NCBI GenBank assembly: GCA_022844125.1
Contig: JALHMI010000011.1
Coordinates: forward strand, 62,001 to 126,000
Direction: 5' to 3'
Origin: Pirellulales bacterium
GTDB taxonomy: Bacteria > Planctomycetota > Planctomycetia > Pirellulales > PALSA-1355
Length of the DNA: 64,000 nt
The notes beneath the pieces are model-generated. The model saw only the letters and a list, made by a program, of their open reading frames with translations. It was not told where the DNA came from and made no database searches. This document shows, piece by piece, positions 17,554 through 26,818 of this stretch (positions are counted from its first letter, which is position 1; each line of letters opens with the position of its first letter). The translations under genes were made by a program, and so were the position numbers.

Positions 17554-18072
17554 CTAGCCGGCCATGCTCTTGGCACTCACGAGAAGGTATTCTCGCAATC
17601 GCCCTCGGGCACGGCTCACTCTCGAGAGCACCGTTCCCAGCGGCACTCCCAACATGTCGGCCACTTCCTGGTGAGTCAGCTCGCCCACGACCACGAGTAG
17701 CAAGGACTCGCGAAGTTCCGTCGGCAATCGACTCAGTCCGTGTTGCATTTCATCGGTAAACTCGTGGGCCGTGGGGTCCACGCCGTTCACCTCAACATCC
17801 AGGGTGAAGTCGCCGCCGGTTGCCGCGGGGGCCGGGTGCCTCCGCCAGCGATCAACGACTCTTCGCCGCAAGATCGAAGCCAACCACGCCCGTTGGCTAT
17901 GGCCCGCCTCGTAACCTTTTCGGCTGCTCCATGCGGACCGAAAAGTTTCTTGCACGATGTCTTCTGCCTCGTGCCGGTCACCCAACATACGGTAGGCCAT
18001 GCGATACAAGGCCGCGCTATGTTCGGATACCAAGCCGTCGAAGGCTGCCTGTGTCAGTGCCACGCTCTGCAC
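17554..18072 (-). CDS. ECF-type RNA polymerase sigma factor
   Basis: 172 residues with sigma region 2 (LYRMAYRMLGDRHEAEDIVQETFRSAWSSR) and region 4 (LPTELRESLLLVVVGELTHQEVADMLGVPLGTVLSRVSRARGRLREYL); region 3 is missing as in all ECF factors. It starts with GTG (18072); another GTG nine bases later (18063) is better spaced from a GGGGA ribosome site. The VWA protein follows on the same strand, suggesting a sigma/membrane-partner pair that responds to an envelope signal. The target promoters cannot be read here. Confidence 0.92.
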   Translation of the reverse strand: MQSVALTQAAFDGLVSEHSAALYRMAYRMLGDRHEAEDIVQETFRSAWSSRKGYEAGHSQRAWLASILRRRVVDRWRRHPAPAATGGDFTLDVEVNGVDPTAHEFTDEMQHGLSRLPTELRESLLLVVVGELTHQEVADMLGVPLGTVLSRVSRARGRLREYLLVSAKSMAG

Positions 18073-18478
18073 TCCCCGTTCAGGAGGCCGTGATCTTCGA
18101 TGTGGGGACCTGGCTCAGGCTCCCTGTAGTTCGCCCCTGCCAGCCAGGTTTATTCCGCGTACGAGATGTGACGGATATCGAAGATGGGCCTAAAAAACGC
18201 ATTTCTCAGAAGCGATCTGAGTCCCTTCGCGTCAGCGGTTCAATCTACAGCAATACGCAACAACTCGGCAAGCGTTCTGGAAAATTTTTCTCGAAGTAAG
18301 TCAAACGCTCACCACGGTTTATGGTTACCGAACGGTAGGTACGTCGGGCCGCGGATGGCATAATTCGAGGTCAGCCAGAGTGGCGTGTAACTACACAATT
18401 CCGGTGTATTTCCCGGGAAATTCGGCAGATTCCGCACGCCGAGCGGTGCCCGGAATTGTCGCTCGACACGTGAAAAAT
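18073..18478. other. Intergenic region between ruvB end and the ECF sigma gene
   Basis: 406 bases between two leftward genes. It should contain the ruvB 3' end signal and the sigma gene promoter. AT-rich patches (AAAATTTTT near 18280) and a nested inverted repeat at 18395-18459 are the only structures seen. No convincing protein frame. Confidence 0.4.
18395..18459. repeat. Nested inverted repeat downstream of ruvB
   Basis: A perfect 10-base inverted repeat ACAATTCCGG (18395-18404) / CCGGAATTGT (18450-18459) encloses a 14-base perfect palindrome ATTTCCCGGGAAAT (18408-18421) and a CGGC/GCCG pair. It begins 20 bases past the ruvB stop codon. It could be a terminator, an RNA structure or a protein-binding site; a clear T-tract is missing. 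Confidence 0.5.
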
Positions 18479-19504
18479 TTAAAACAGCGCCCGCTGGTTA
18501 TCTTCCGGCAGCCGAGGCGTTAGCGAGAGATGCTCAAAAGCTTTGGCGGTCACTCTCCGCCCCCGCGGCGTGCGGATCACGAGTTCGGTCCGCAATAGGA
18601 ACGGCTCGATCTCATCTTCCAGCGTGTCGGTTGCCAGGTTCATCGTGTGCGCCACCGCCTCCACACCGACCGGGCCGCCGTGAAACACCCGGGCGATCGT
18701 TTCCAGATAGCGGCGATCTTGACCGTCTAGCCCGAGGCGATCGATGCCTTGCATGTTGAGCGCGGCGTGCGCGAGCTCGAGCGTCACGCGGCCGTCGGCC
18801 TTGCTGGTCACGTAGTCGCGCACCCAGCGCAGGCGATTGTTCGCCAGTCGCGGCGTGCCCCGGCTGCGCGAGGCGATCTCCTTGGCCGCGTCAGACACGA
18901 TCTCAGTCTTCAGCTTCTTGGCGTTGCGGACGACGATCTCGGTGAGCTCATCCACCGTGTAGAAGTCCAGATGTTCACGAATCTGGAAGCGATCTCGCAG
19001 CGGGGCTGAAAGCAGGCCGGCCCGAGTCGTGGCGCCAATTAGCGTAAACGGTCGCAGCGCCATGTTGATCGTGCGGGCGTTCATCCCGTCGCCCAGGACG
19101 ATGTCGATCCGGAAGTCCTCCATCGCCGGATAGAGGAATTCTTCTACGGCCTTGGGCAGCCGATGGATCTCGTCGACGAACAGCACCGAGTTTTCCTCGG
19201 CGTTCGTCAGGTAGGGAACCAGATCTTTCGGGGCCGCCAGCGTGGCGCCGCTGGCGATCTGGACGGCGACGCCCATATCGCGCGGGATGCAGGTGGCGAA
19301 GGTCGTCTTGCCCAGGCCCGGCGGGCCATCGAACAGGATGTGCCCCAGCGTGCCGCCGCGCTTGCGGGTGGCATCGACCGCGATCTCCAACCGGGCGAAG
19401 ACTTCCCGTTGGCCGACCATGTCCTGCATCCGCTGGGGTCGCAGGTCGCGGTCGGCGTCGTCGGTGGTCTCAACTCCCTTAAGCACCGGCTCGCGCACGG
19501 CCAT
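18479..19504 (-). CDS. ruvB: Holliday junction branch-migration ATPase RuvB
   Basis: 341 residues, the normal RuvB length. RuvB is the AAA+ motor that, with RuvA, drives branch migration of Holliday junctions. The start MAVREPVL is followed by LRPQRMQDMVGQ, Walker A FDGPPGLGKTT, Walker B LFVDEIHRL, sensor region RPFTLIGATTRAGLLSAPLRDRF and the C-terminal winged helix. The ATG at 19504 fits family alignments; the frame is open 43 codons further upstream without similarity. ruvA lies about 0.6 kb upstream with an inverted gene between. Confidence 0.97.
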   Translation of the reverse strand: MAVREPVLKGVETTDDADRDLRPQRMQDMVGQREVFARLEIAVDATRKRGGTLGHILFDGPPGLGKTTFATCIPRDMGVAVQIASGATLAAPKDLVPYLTNAEENSVLFVDEIHRLPKAVEEFLYPAMEDFRIDIVLGDGMNARTINMALRPFTLIGATTRAGLLSAPLRDRFQIREHLDFYTVDELTEIVVRNAKKLKTEIVSDAAKEIASRSRGTPRLANNRLRWVRDYVTSKADGRVTLELAHAALNMQGIDRLGLDGQDRRYLETIARVFHGGPVGVEAVAHTMNLATDTLEDEIEPFLLRTELVIRTPRGRRVTAKAFEHLSLTPRLPEDNQRALF

Positions 19505-19541
19505 CCCCTCGCTCAGCGAAACGGAACAGATGAACACCAGT

Positions 19542-19572
19542 AATATACCCGGTGTAAGGGCAGGGACGTCAA
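19542..19572 (-). promoter_or_regulatory. Putative ruvB promoter
   Basis: Reading leftward: TTGACG (19567-19572), a 19-base spacer and TATATT (19542-19547), about 40 bases before the ruvB start. The spacer is longer than ideal. A separate promoter is plausible since ruvB is cut off from ruvC-ruvA by an inverted gene. Confidence 0.4.
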
Positions 19573-19631
19573 GCGGAGCGCGGCAGTGAGGCTTGCTAGA
19601 ATGGCCGTGACTCGACCGCCGGAGCGTCAGC

Positions 19632-20087
19632 ATGACTATTGAGCCATTACCGACTGAACGCGACTTCGACCCCTACGGAGGCGATCTCGACGCCCAGTGC
19701 GCCTGGAAGAACATGGGCGGCCTGACCCTTGAGCAGGCTCGACAAAGATTCGAGGAGAATCCTTTGTACTACCAAGAGGATTTCATGTGGATGGGGCCGC
19801 GCGCGTTCATATTTTACTTCCCCGTGATCGAAGGCTATCTGCTGTCAACGACCGAGTGCGATGACTATGACGACCGTCAGGCGTGGATTTTGGCCCACGC
19901 GATTCGTCAGCAACTGACGAACGACGCGACAACCTCAGTGGCGACCCTCGTACAACGGATGCGTTCATTGGCCGGTTTTGTTCGAGGCAACCTCCAGTTG
20001 TTCGCGCCGACACCTGCCGAGCGTGCGCGAATCGATGCGGCGTGGGCGGACGTCGAAGGTGAGATCGAATCAATCGCCGATCGCTAG
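19632..20087 (+). CDS. Conserved-type hypothetical protein between ruvA and ruvB
   Basis: 151 residues, no family recognised. It is acidic and aromatic-rich (ENPLYYQEDFMWMGPRAFIFYFPVIEGYL), soluble, without signal peptide or membrane helix, and predicted mixed alpha/beta then helical. Protein-like composition, an ATG and tight fit between divergent and convergent neighbours support a real gene. It runs against the ruv genes and its end lies 10 bases from the ruvA stop. The layout resembles SUKH-like or immunity-type small proteins, but I see no defining motif, so no function is given. Confidence 0.7.
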   Translation: MTIEPLPTERDFDPYGGDLDAQCAWKNMGGLTLEQARQRFEENPLYYQEDFMWMGPRAFIFYFPVIEGYLLSTTECDDYDDRQAWILAHAIRQQLTNDATTSVATLVQRMRSLAGFVRGNLQLFAPTPAERARIDAAWADVEGEIESIADR

Positions 20088-20097
20088 GGCGACACGC

Positions 20098-20721
20098 TCA
20101 CCCCTGGCTTTGCTGATAAATCGCTTGCAGCATGTCCTCGACGCTCTTGTATTTCTTTTTCTGGCCGAGCGCCGCGTCGAGCAGCCGCCGGGCGTCGCTT
20201 TCGCTGTGGCCGAGCTTGCGCAGGACTTCGTAGGTCTCGCTGACGATGTCGGTCTCGACGTCCGCTTCGCGCGGTTCGTCGCGCGAAGCCAAGAGCGCGA
20301 ACTTCGGCATCTTGCGGCGCAGCTTCGCCACAATCCGCTCCGAAGTCGCCGGCCCAATGCCAGGGAGCGCTGAAAGTCCCTTGAGGTCCTGCTCCTCGAT
20401 CGCAGTGGCCACTTCGCGCACGGGGCGGACCATCGCGCGGAGCGCTTTCTTTACGCCCACCCCATCCACGGAGCAAAACAACTCAAAAAACTCGCGTTCG
20501 ATCTCCGAGAGGAACCCGATCAGCCGTGGCGTCATCCGCCCCTGCATCGGATTGCCTTCGAGGTATTCGATCGTGTGCAGGCGGACTTCACTGTGCAATT
20601 GGTTCTGAAGCTGCCGCCGCGAGAACTCGGGAATCAGCACCTCGTATTCGAACGCGCCGACGCCGAGGCTGAGCGTCTCCTCATCGAGCGATAACAACTG
20701 ACCGGTGATCTTGGTAATCAA
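20098..20721 (-). CDS. ruvA: Holliday junction DNA-binding protein RuvA
   Basis: 207 residues. RuvA forms tetramers that hold the Holliday junction and load RuvB. The OB-fold start [28 protein letters not shown], the helix-hairpin-helix region with GVGVKKALR and [15 protein letters not shown], and a C-terminal RuvB-contacting domain ([21 protein letters not shown]) are all visible. The start codon is TTG (20719-20721), supported by an AAGGA ribosome site 7 bases away and by the family start. It follows ruvC with a 40-base gap. Confidence 0.96.
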   Translation of the reverse strand: MITKITGQLLSLDEETLSLGVGAFEYEVLIPEFSRRQLQNQLHSEVRLHTIEYLEGNPMQGRMTPRLIGFLSEIEREFFELFCSVDGVGVKKALRAMVRPVREVATAIEEQDLKGLSALPGIGPATSERIVAKLRRKMPKFALLASRDEPREADVETDIVSETYEVLRKLGHSESDARRLLDAALGQKKKYKSVEDMLQAIYQQSQG

Positions 20722-20740
20722 GTGAGCAATCCTTCGTTGG

Positions 20741-20761
20741 AAACGGTTCCTGGCACCGTTT
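20741..20761 (+). repeat. Short hairpin with T-rich tail at the ruvC end
   Basis: AAACGGT (20741-20747) pairs with ACCGTTT (20755-20761) around a 7-base loop, followed on the plus strand by TTATTTTTC. The T-tract is on the wrong strand to terminate the leftward ruv genes, and no plus-strand gene ends here. It may be a stray terminator or a REP-like repeat unit. Confidence 0.45.
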
Positions 20762-21286
20762 TTATTTTTCCAGCAATTCGCGGCGGGTTTTCAGGTAATA
20801 GTGACACAGCGCGATCGCCAGGGCGTCGGCCACGTCGGGCGGTTCGGGCACCTCGGCTAGTTGCAGTTCGCGGCGAATCGCCTGTTGCATCTGAATCTTG
20901 GGGGCGCGGCCGTTGCCGGTCAGCACCTTTTTGATCTGCGTGGCCGAGTACGATATCACCGGCACGGCGACTTGCGCGGCAGCAAGGCAGATCACGCCCC
21001 GCGCGTGTCCCATCAGGATCGCCGTGCGCGGATGCTTGTAGTGGGCGTAAAGCTGCTCGAGGGCCATCGCCTCGGGCTTGAGCGATTCGATCACGTCGGT
21101 TACGCCAGCGTGAATCTCGGCCAGCCGTGCGGCCATCGATTGTTTGGTGCGACCGCGCACGACGCCGGCTTCGCAAACCTTCACCGTGTTGCGGCTGACT
21201 TCCAGCACGCCGTAGCCGGTGATGTTCAGCCCGGGATCAATTCCCAATATTCTTACAGGGCCCAGTGTCCGTACGGGGCTTGCCAT
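20762..21286 (-). CDS. ruvC: Holliday junction resolvase RuvC
   Basis: 174 residues. RuvC cuts Holliday junctions symmetrically. Catalytic acidic positions are visible: D in [15 protein letters not shown] in [20 protein letters not shown], and the C-terminal pair in [13 protein letters not shown]. Length is typical. It starts with ATG at 21286, 10 bases after the cysS stop, so ruvC may be co-transcribed with cysS. ruvA follows. Confidence 0.97.
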   Translation of the reverse strand: MASPVRTLGPVRILGIDPGLNITGYGVLEVSRNTVKVCEAGVVRGRTKQSMAARLAEIHAGVTDVIESLKPEAMALEQLYAHYKHPRTAILMGHARGVICLAAAQVAVPVISYSATQIKKVLTGNGRAPKIQMQQAIRRELQLAEVPEPPDVADALAIALCHYYLKTRRELLEK

Positions 21287-21296
21287 CCGTCGCCCC

Positions 21297-22898
<1,602 letters not shown>

Positions 22899-23067
22899 CT
22901 CAATCCTTTGAGAGGTTGTTCAGGTGGGTGGAGTTGTGTTTCGGTCAGGAGTGAACTGGGTGGCAGCGACAACTTGTTGTCGGTGTTGCTTGCAACAAGA
23001 GGTCTCACGAAGATCGCCATCTAATTGCAGGCTCGGTTCTTAGGAAACGCGATTGCAGGTCCCTCCT

Positions 23068-23097
23068 GTGCCGAAGGCACCCTGACAAATGTCAGGG
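23068..23097. repeat. Tandem hairpins downstream of ispF
   Basis: GTGCC-GAA-GGCAC (23068-23080) abuts CCCTGAC-AAAT-GTCAGGG (23080-23097). Both stems are perfect. They lie 33 bases past the ispF stop codon and 170 bases before cysS. No T-tract follows in either direction. They may act as a terminator or transcript-stabilising structure, or belong to a dispersed repeat family. Confidence 0.5.
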
Positions 23098-23130
23098 CCA
23101 CCCAACAATGCTCCTTCGTCACCCTTTGAG

Positions 23131-23616
23131 CTAATTCGTTTTCTCCAGCAGCACGACGGACTCGGCCATCACGGCTTCTTCGCGTCCCACGGGCCCCACG
23201 GCTTCGCCCGTCTTGGCTTTCACTCCCACGCACTCCACCGGCAACTCAAGCAGCGTCGCAATCCGCTCGCGAATCGCCTGTTTGTGTGGCGAAAGCTTCG
23301 GGCTCTGCAGGAACACGATGCAGTCGAGGTTGACGATCCGATGGCCCGCTTTACGCACTTCGGCATGGGCCAGACGGAGCATCTCGCCTGAGTCGCGGCC
23401 GCGGTTGGCCGGATCAGTATTGGGAAACATCTCGCCGATGTCTCCCCGTGAAGCGGCCCCCAGCAGGGCATCGGTCACGGCATGCAGCAGGACGTCAGCG
23501 TCACTGTGTCCGATGGCGTGGACTTCGGCCGGGATGTCGACTCCCCCCAGCCGCAGCGGTCCAGGCGCCGCCAGGCGATGCGTGTCGTGGCCGATTCCGA
23601 TGCGTAGCGCAGACGT
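23131..23616 (-). CDS. ispF: 2-C-methyl-D-erythritol 2,4-cyclodiphosphate synthase with apparent ACG start
   Basis: 161 residues if read from an ACG at 23614-23616. IspF closes the cyclodiphosphate ring in the non-mevalonate isoprenoid pathway. The metal and active-site motifs are complete: [43 protein letters not shown], and the C-terminal [17 protein letters not shown]. The first canonical start codon in frame (23478) would remove the essential GHDTHR and GHSDAD motifs. Between the upstream in-frame stop and GHDTHR there is no ATG, GTG or TTG; ACG lies exactly 7 bases after a GGAGGG ribosome site. Either ACG is used, or it is a base change from ATG. Confidence 0.93.
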   Translation of the reverse strand, partial: TSALRIGIGHDTHRLAAPGPLRLGGVDIPAEVHAIGHSDADVLLHAVTDALLGAASRGDIGEMFPNTDPANRGRDSGEMLRLAHAEVRKAGHRIVNLDCIVFLQSPKLSPHKQAIRERIATLLELPVECVGVKAKTGEAVGPVGREEAVMAESVVLLEKTN

Positions 23617-23623
23617 AGGACTT

Positions 23624-23629
23624 CCCTCC
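23624..23629 (-). promoter_or_regulatory. Ribosome-binding site that fixes the ispF start
   Basis: GGAGGG on the minus strand, 7 bases before the ACG codon. It is the strongest ribosome site in this part of the window and supports initiation at ACG instead of at the internal GTG 138 bases downstream. Confidence 0.75.
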
Positions 23630-23763
23630 GGACGGTCGCGGAATACTACTCAAACTGTGTGATCGGCCGGGATTATACCCCGCCCCCGATTTACCGACAA
23701 CGCGAGCCGATCGCCGGCAAGGCTTGTGTGCACCGCCCGCTTTCCCCCGCACATCGCCCCCTC

Positions 23764-23769
23764 TATAAT
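23764..23769 (+). promoter_or_regulatory. -10 element TATAAT next to the ABC transporter start
   Basis: A perfect TATAAT lies only 9 bases before the ATG at 23779; transcription would begin at about 23776, giving a leaderless or nearly leaderless mRNA. The -35 position (TTTCCC) is weak. No ribosome site is seen before this ATG. Confidence 0.45.
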
Positions 23770-23778
23770 CCTCCACCT

Positions 23779-24795
23779 ATGGCCATCATCGAGATTGAAG
23801 GGCTGGCAAAGTCCTACCGCATCTACCAGAAGCAGGAGGGACTGCTGGCTTCGGTACGCGGACTCTTCCGCCGCAAGTACCGCGACGTCGAGGCGGTCCG
23901 CGGCATCGACCTCACCGTCGAGTCGGGCGAGTTCGTCGCCTTTCTCGGGCCGAACGGCGCCGGCAAGACCACCACGCTCAAGCTCCTCTCCGGCGTAATC
24001 AGCCCCTCGGCCGGCACCGCCCGGGTGATGGGTTTCACACCGTGGAAGCGCGAGAACGCTTATCGTCGGCGATTCGCCCTGGTGATGGGGCAGAAGAATC
24101 AGCTCTGGTGGGATCTGCCCGCTCAGGAATCGTTTCGGCTGCATCAGCAGATTTACTGCATCGAGCCGGCGCAGTTCGATCGCCGCCTCGACGAGCTCGT
24201 CGACCTGCTCACGGTGCGCAACCTGCTTGCTCAGCCCGTGCGCGAGCTGTCGCTTGGCGAGCGGATGAAGATGGAGCTGATCGCGGCGCTGCTGCACTCG
24301 CCCGAGGTGTTGTTCCTGGACGAACCAACGATCGGGCTGGACGTGGTGGCTCAGCACAACATTCAATCGTTCCTGCGGTTTTACCAGCAACAGCGGAAGA
24401 TGACCGTGCTGCTGACGAGCCACTATATGAAGGACGTCGCCGCGCTTTGCCGCAGGGTGGTGATCATCGCCGGTGGCATGATCATGTACGACGGCTCGCT
24501 GTCGGGGATCATCGATCGCTTCAGCGGACACAAGGTGATTACGTTGGTATTTCCGGGCGAGAAGCCGCCGGGCGACCTTAGCCGCTTCGGCGAGATTGTT
24601 GAAGAGCAGGGGCCCAAGGTGAAGCTGAAGGTCGACCGCAACGGGATCGGCGGCGCGCTTTCGACGATTCTGGCCAAGCACACCGTCGAAGACGTGAGCG
24701 TCGAGGATCCGCCGCTCGAGGAAGTGATCGCCGAGATGTTCTCGCTGGCGACCGAACAGGTGAAGGGGCGCGAGCCCCGGCCACAGCTCGCTTAA
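23779..24795 (+). CDS. ABC-2 type exporter, ATP-binding protein
   Basis: 338 residues. Walker [11 protein letters not shown]-loop region [14 protein letters not shown], a signature motif in the form [11 protein letters not shown] (instead of LSGGQ), Walker [13 protein letters not shown] and the switch histidine in [10 protein letters not shown] are all present. A C-terminal extension of about 90 residues follows. This type powers ABC-2 exporters whose permeases belong to the DUF990 group, which is what follows. The substrate is unknown; relatives move drugs, glycans or lipids. The start is the first residue of family similarity ([13 protein letters not shown]). Confidence 0.93.
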   Translation: MAIIEIEGLAKSYRIYQKQEGLLASVRGLFRRKYRDVEAVRGIDLTVESGEFVAFLGPNGAGKTTTLKLLSGVISPSAGTARVMGFTPWKRENAYRRRFALVMGQKNQLWWDLPAQESFRLHQQIYCIEPAQFDRRLDELVDLLTVRNLLAQPVRELSLGERMKMELIAALLHSPEVLFLDEPTIGLDVVAQHNIQSFLRFYQQQRKMTVLLTSHYMKDVAALCRRVVIIAGGMIMYDGSLSGIIDRFSGHKVITLVFPGEKPPGDLSRFGEIVEEQGPKVKLKVDRNGIGGALSTILAKHTVEDVSVEDPPLEEVIAEMFSLATEQVKGREPRPQLA

Positions 24796-24826
24796 GTTCA
24801 ACCCGCGCGTGCTTTGCGAAATCACC

Positions 24827-25720
24827 ATGTCGTTACCAGCCAACTATGCTCCCGGGTTCGAGGCAGGCGATCATTCGCTGGCCCGGCCAAACCGGCTGCG
24901 CATCTGGGCGACGGTGCTGCGGATCTCGATCGAAGAGCGGCTGGTCTACCGCGGCGACTTTGCCCTCGGGACGCTGATGCGGTTCCTGCCGCTGCTCACG
25001 CAGGTCTTTATGTGGAGCGCAATCTTCTATGCCGTCCGCCGCGCCGACGGCGCGAGCACCATCGCTGGCTTCACCTACGAGGAGATGATCGCTTACTACC
25101 TGTTGACGCAGGTCAGCCGGGCGTTCAGCAGCATGCCAGGACTGGCCTCGATGATTGCCTTGCAGATTCGCAACGGCGAAATCAAGAAATACCTGATCCA
25201 GCCCGTCGATTTGATTGGCTTTCTGCTTTTAGGCCGGATCGCCCATAAGCTGGTGTACTACGTCGTCGCAGCGGGGCCATTCGCGCTGGTGTTTTATCTG
25301 TGCCGCGACTACTTCAGCGGCTGGCCCGACGCCACCACGATGCTGGCCTTCCTCGCGTCGCTGGTGATGGCCTTCATCATGGGCTTCTTCATGGAGGCGA
25401 CCCTGGGGCTGCTCGGCTTCTGGCTGCTCGAAGTCAGTTCGCTGCTGTTCATCTATATGCTGTTCACGTTCTTCTTCTCCGGCCACATGTTTCCGATCGA
25501 CATGCTCGATGGGCTGCCCTGGCATCTGGGGACGATCGTCAGGGCGATTCCGCTCCAGTACCTGGCCTACTTTCCGGCCGCGGTATTCCTGGGCAAAATT
25601 CAAGGCGCCGACCTGGCCTGGGGACTGGGGCTGCAACTGTTCTGGACCGTGACGTTCATTGTGCTCTGCCGGGTGACGTTCAACTTGGGCGTGCGACGCT
25701 ACAGTGGATACGGGGGATGA
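24827..25720 (+). CDS. ABC-2 type exporter permease (DUF990 family), first subunit
   Basis: 297 residues with six predicted membrane helices and the DUF990 features: an N-terminal RISIEERLVYRGDF, FMWSAIFY, then EEMIAYYLLTQVSRAF and ALQIRNGEIKKYLIQPVDL. It should form a heterodimeric channel with the next gene. The ATG at 24827 was preferred over a GTG at 24809. It starts 31 bases after the ATPase gene and ends 3 bases before the second permease. Confidence 0.88.
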   Translation: MSLPANYAPGFEAGDHSLARPNRLRIWATVLRISIEERLVYRGDFALGTLMRFLPLLTQVFMWSAIFYAVRRADGASTIAGFTYEEMIAYYLLTQVSRAFSSMPGLASMIALQIRNGEIKKYLIQPVDLIGFLLLGRIAHKLVYYVVAAGPFALVFYLCRDYFSGWPDATTMLAFLASLVMAFIMGFFMEATLGLLGFWLLEVSSLLFIYMLFTFFFSGHMFPIDMLDGLPWHLGTIVRAIPLQYLAYFPAAVFLGKIQGADLAWGLGLQLFWTVTFIVLCRVTFNLGVRRYSGYGG

Positions 25721-25723
25721 TGG

Positions 25724-26581
25724 ATGAGTGACGTCGTGACGAGCACGATTGGAGATCACGCCCCTGCGTTTCGGCCATCGTACACGAAGGTGTTTCTCGC
25801 ATTCGCGCGCAACAGCCTCGTGCGCGACATGACGTTCCGCTCGAACTTCATCATCGAGAGCATTACGTCGCTGTCCTGGATGGCGATGAACCTGGCGTAC
25901 TACATCCTGATCTACCAGTTCACGGTCTCGATCGCCGGCTGGTCGAAGATGGAGTATTTCCTCTTTCTGGCCACGACGCTGTTCGTCAATGCGATCGTGC
26001 AGGCCCTGTTCATGCCGAACTGCGAGGAGTTCAGCGAGTTGATTCGTACCGGCGGGTTGGACTTCGCCCTGCTCAAACCGATCGACACGCAATTCCTCGT
26101 TTCGCTGCACAAGATCAACTGGTCGTCGCTGTGGGGCGCTCTGTTTGCCGCGGGGCTGATGGGCTACGCGCTGTGGTATCTGCCAGAGACGCCGAGCCCG
26201 GTCGCATTTCTGCTCTATCCGTTCTACCTGGCGTGCGGCGTGGCAATCATGTACAGCCTGATGATCGCGCTGGCCGCCACCAGCGTCTGGCTGGGCCGCA
26301 ATCAAACGCTCTACGACTTCTGGTTCTACATCACGAACTTTTCGCGCTATCCTCTGGAGATTTACAGCGGTGCCGTCGGCGATCCGATCCGGGTGCTGTT
26401 CACGTTCATCATTCCGGTGCTGATCGTAGTGAACGTGCCCGCCCGACTGCTGGCCAAGCCTCTCGACGGGCAGAACTGGCCACTGGCCGTTTTTGCCCTG
26501 TTTGCGACGGCGGCCTCGCTCTGGCTTTCGCGTCTCGTGTTCACCAAGGCCATGCGCAGCTACCGCAGCGCGAGCAGCTAG
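25724..26581 (+). CDS. ABC-2 type exporter permease (DUF990 family), second subunit
   Basis: 285 residues, six predicted helices, related in layout to the preceding permease: KVFLAFARNSLVRDMTFRSNFIIESI, then LFVNAIVQALFMPNCEEFSELIRTGGLDFALLKP, which is the family motif for the cytoplasmic coupling region. It starts with ATG behind GGGGGA, 3 bases after the first permease. Three genes in a row make one exporter; no substrate-binding protein is present, consistent with export. Confidence 0.88.
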   Translation: MSDVVTSTIGDHAPAFRPSYTKVFLAFARNSLVRDMTFRSNFIIESITSLSWMAMNLAYYILIYQFTVSIAGWSKMEYFLFLATTLFVNAIVQALFMPNCEEFSELIRTGGLDFALLKPIDTQFLVSLHKINWSSLWGALFAAGLMGYALWYLPETPSPVAFLLYPFYLACGVAIMYSLMIALAATSVWLGRNQTLYDFWFYITNFSRYPLEIYSGAVGDPIRVLFTFIIPVLIVVNVPARLLAKPLDGQNWPLAVFALFATAASLWLSRLVFTKAMRSYRSASS

Positions 26582-26818
26582 AGTTGTGTGGACAGAAGTG
26601 TCTCGATGGCCCGAAACCTGCGCGCCGATCGCTCACCTCCCGGAATTCCCGGCCGAATAGGCTGAATCTGTCGTTTATCTCGCGGGTTGCCGCAGGCCAC
26701 ACGGCTCTCCGGCTTCCTCGGCTGGCTACAATAGCTCTACGGGGCGGTCGCATGTCCGTTAGCTGGCCGCGACCGCGGTCGCGCTCCCCTGCGCCGCCAG
26801 TTCCGCCCGGAGAGGATT

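Noticed and set aside
23131-23478. ispF starting at the internal GTG (23478)
   Set aside because: It would remove the metal-binding GHDTHR and GHSDAD motifs that are encoded in the same open frame upstream.
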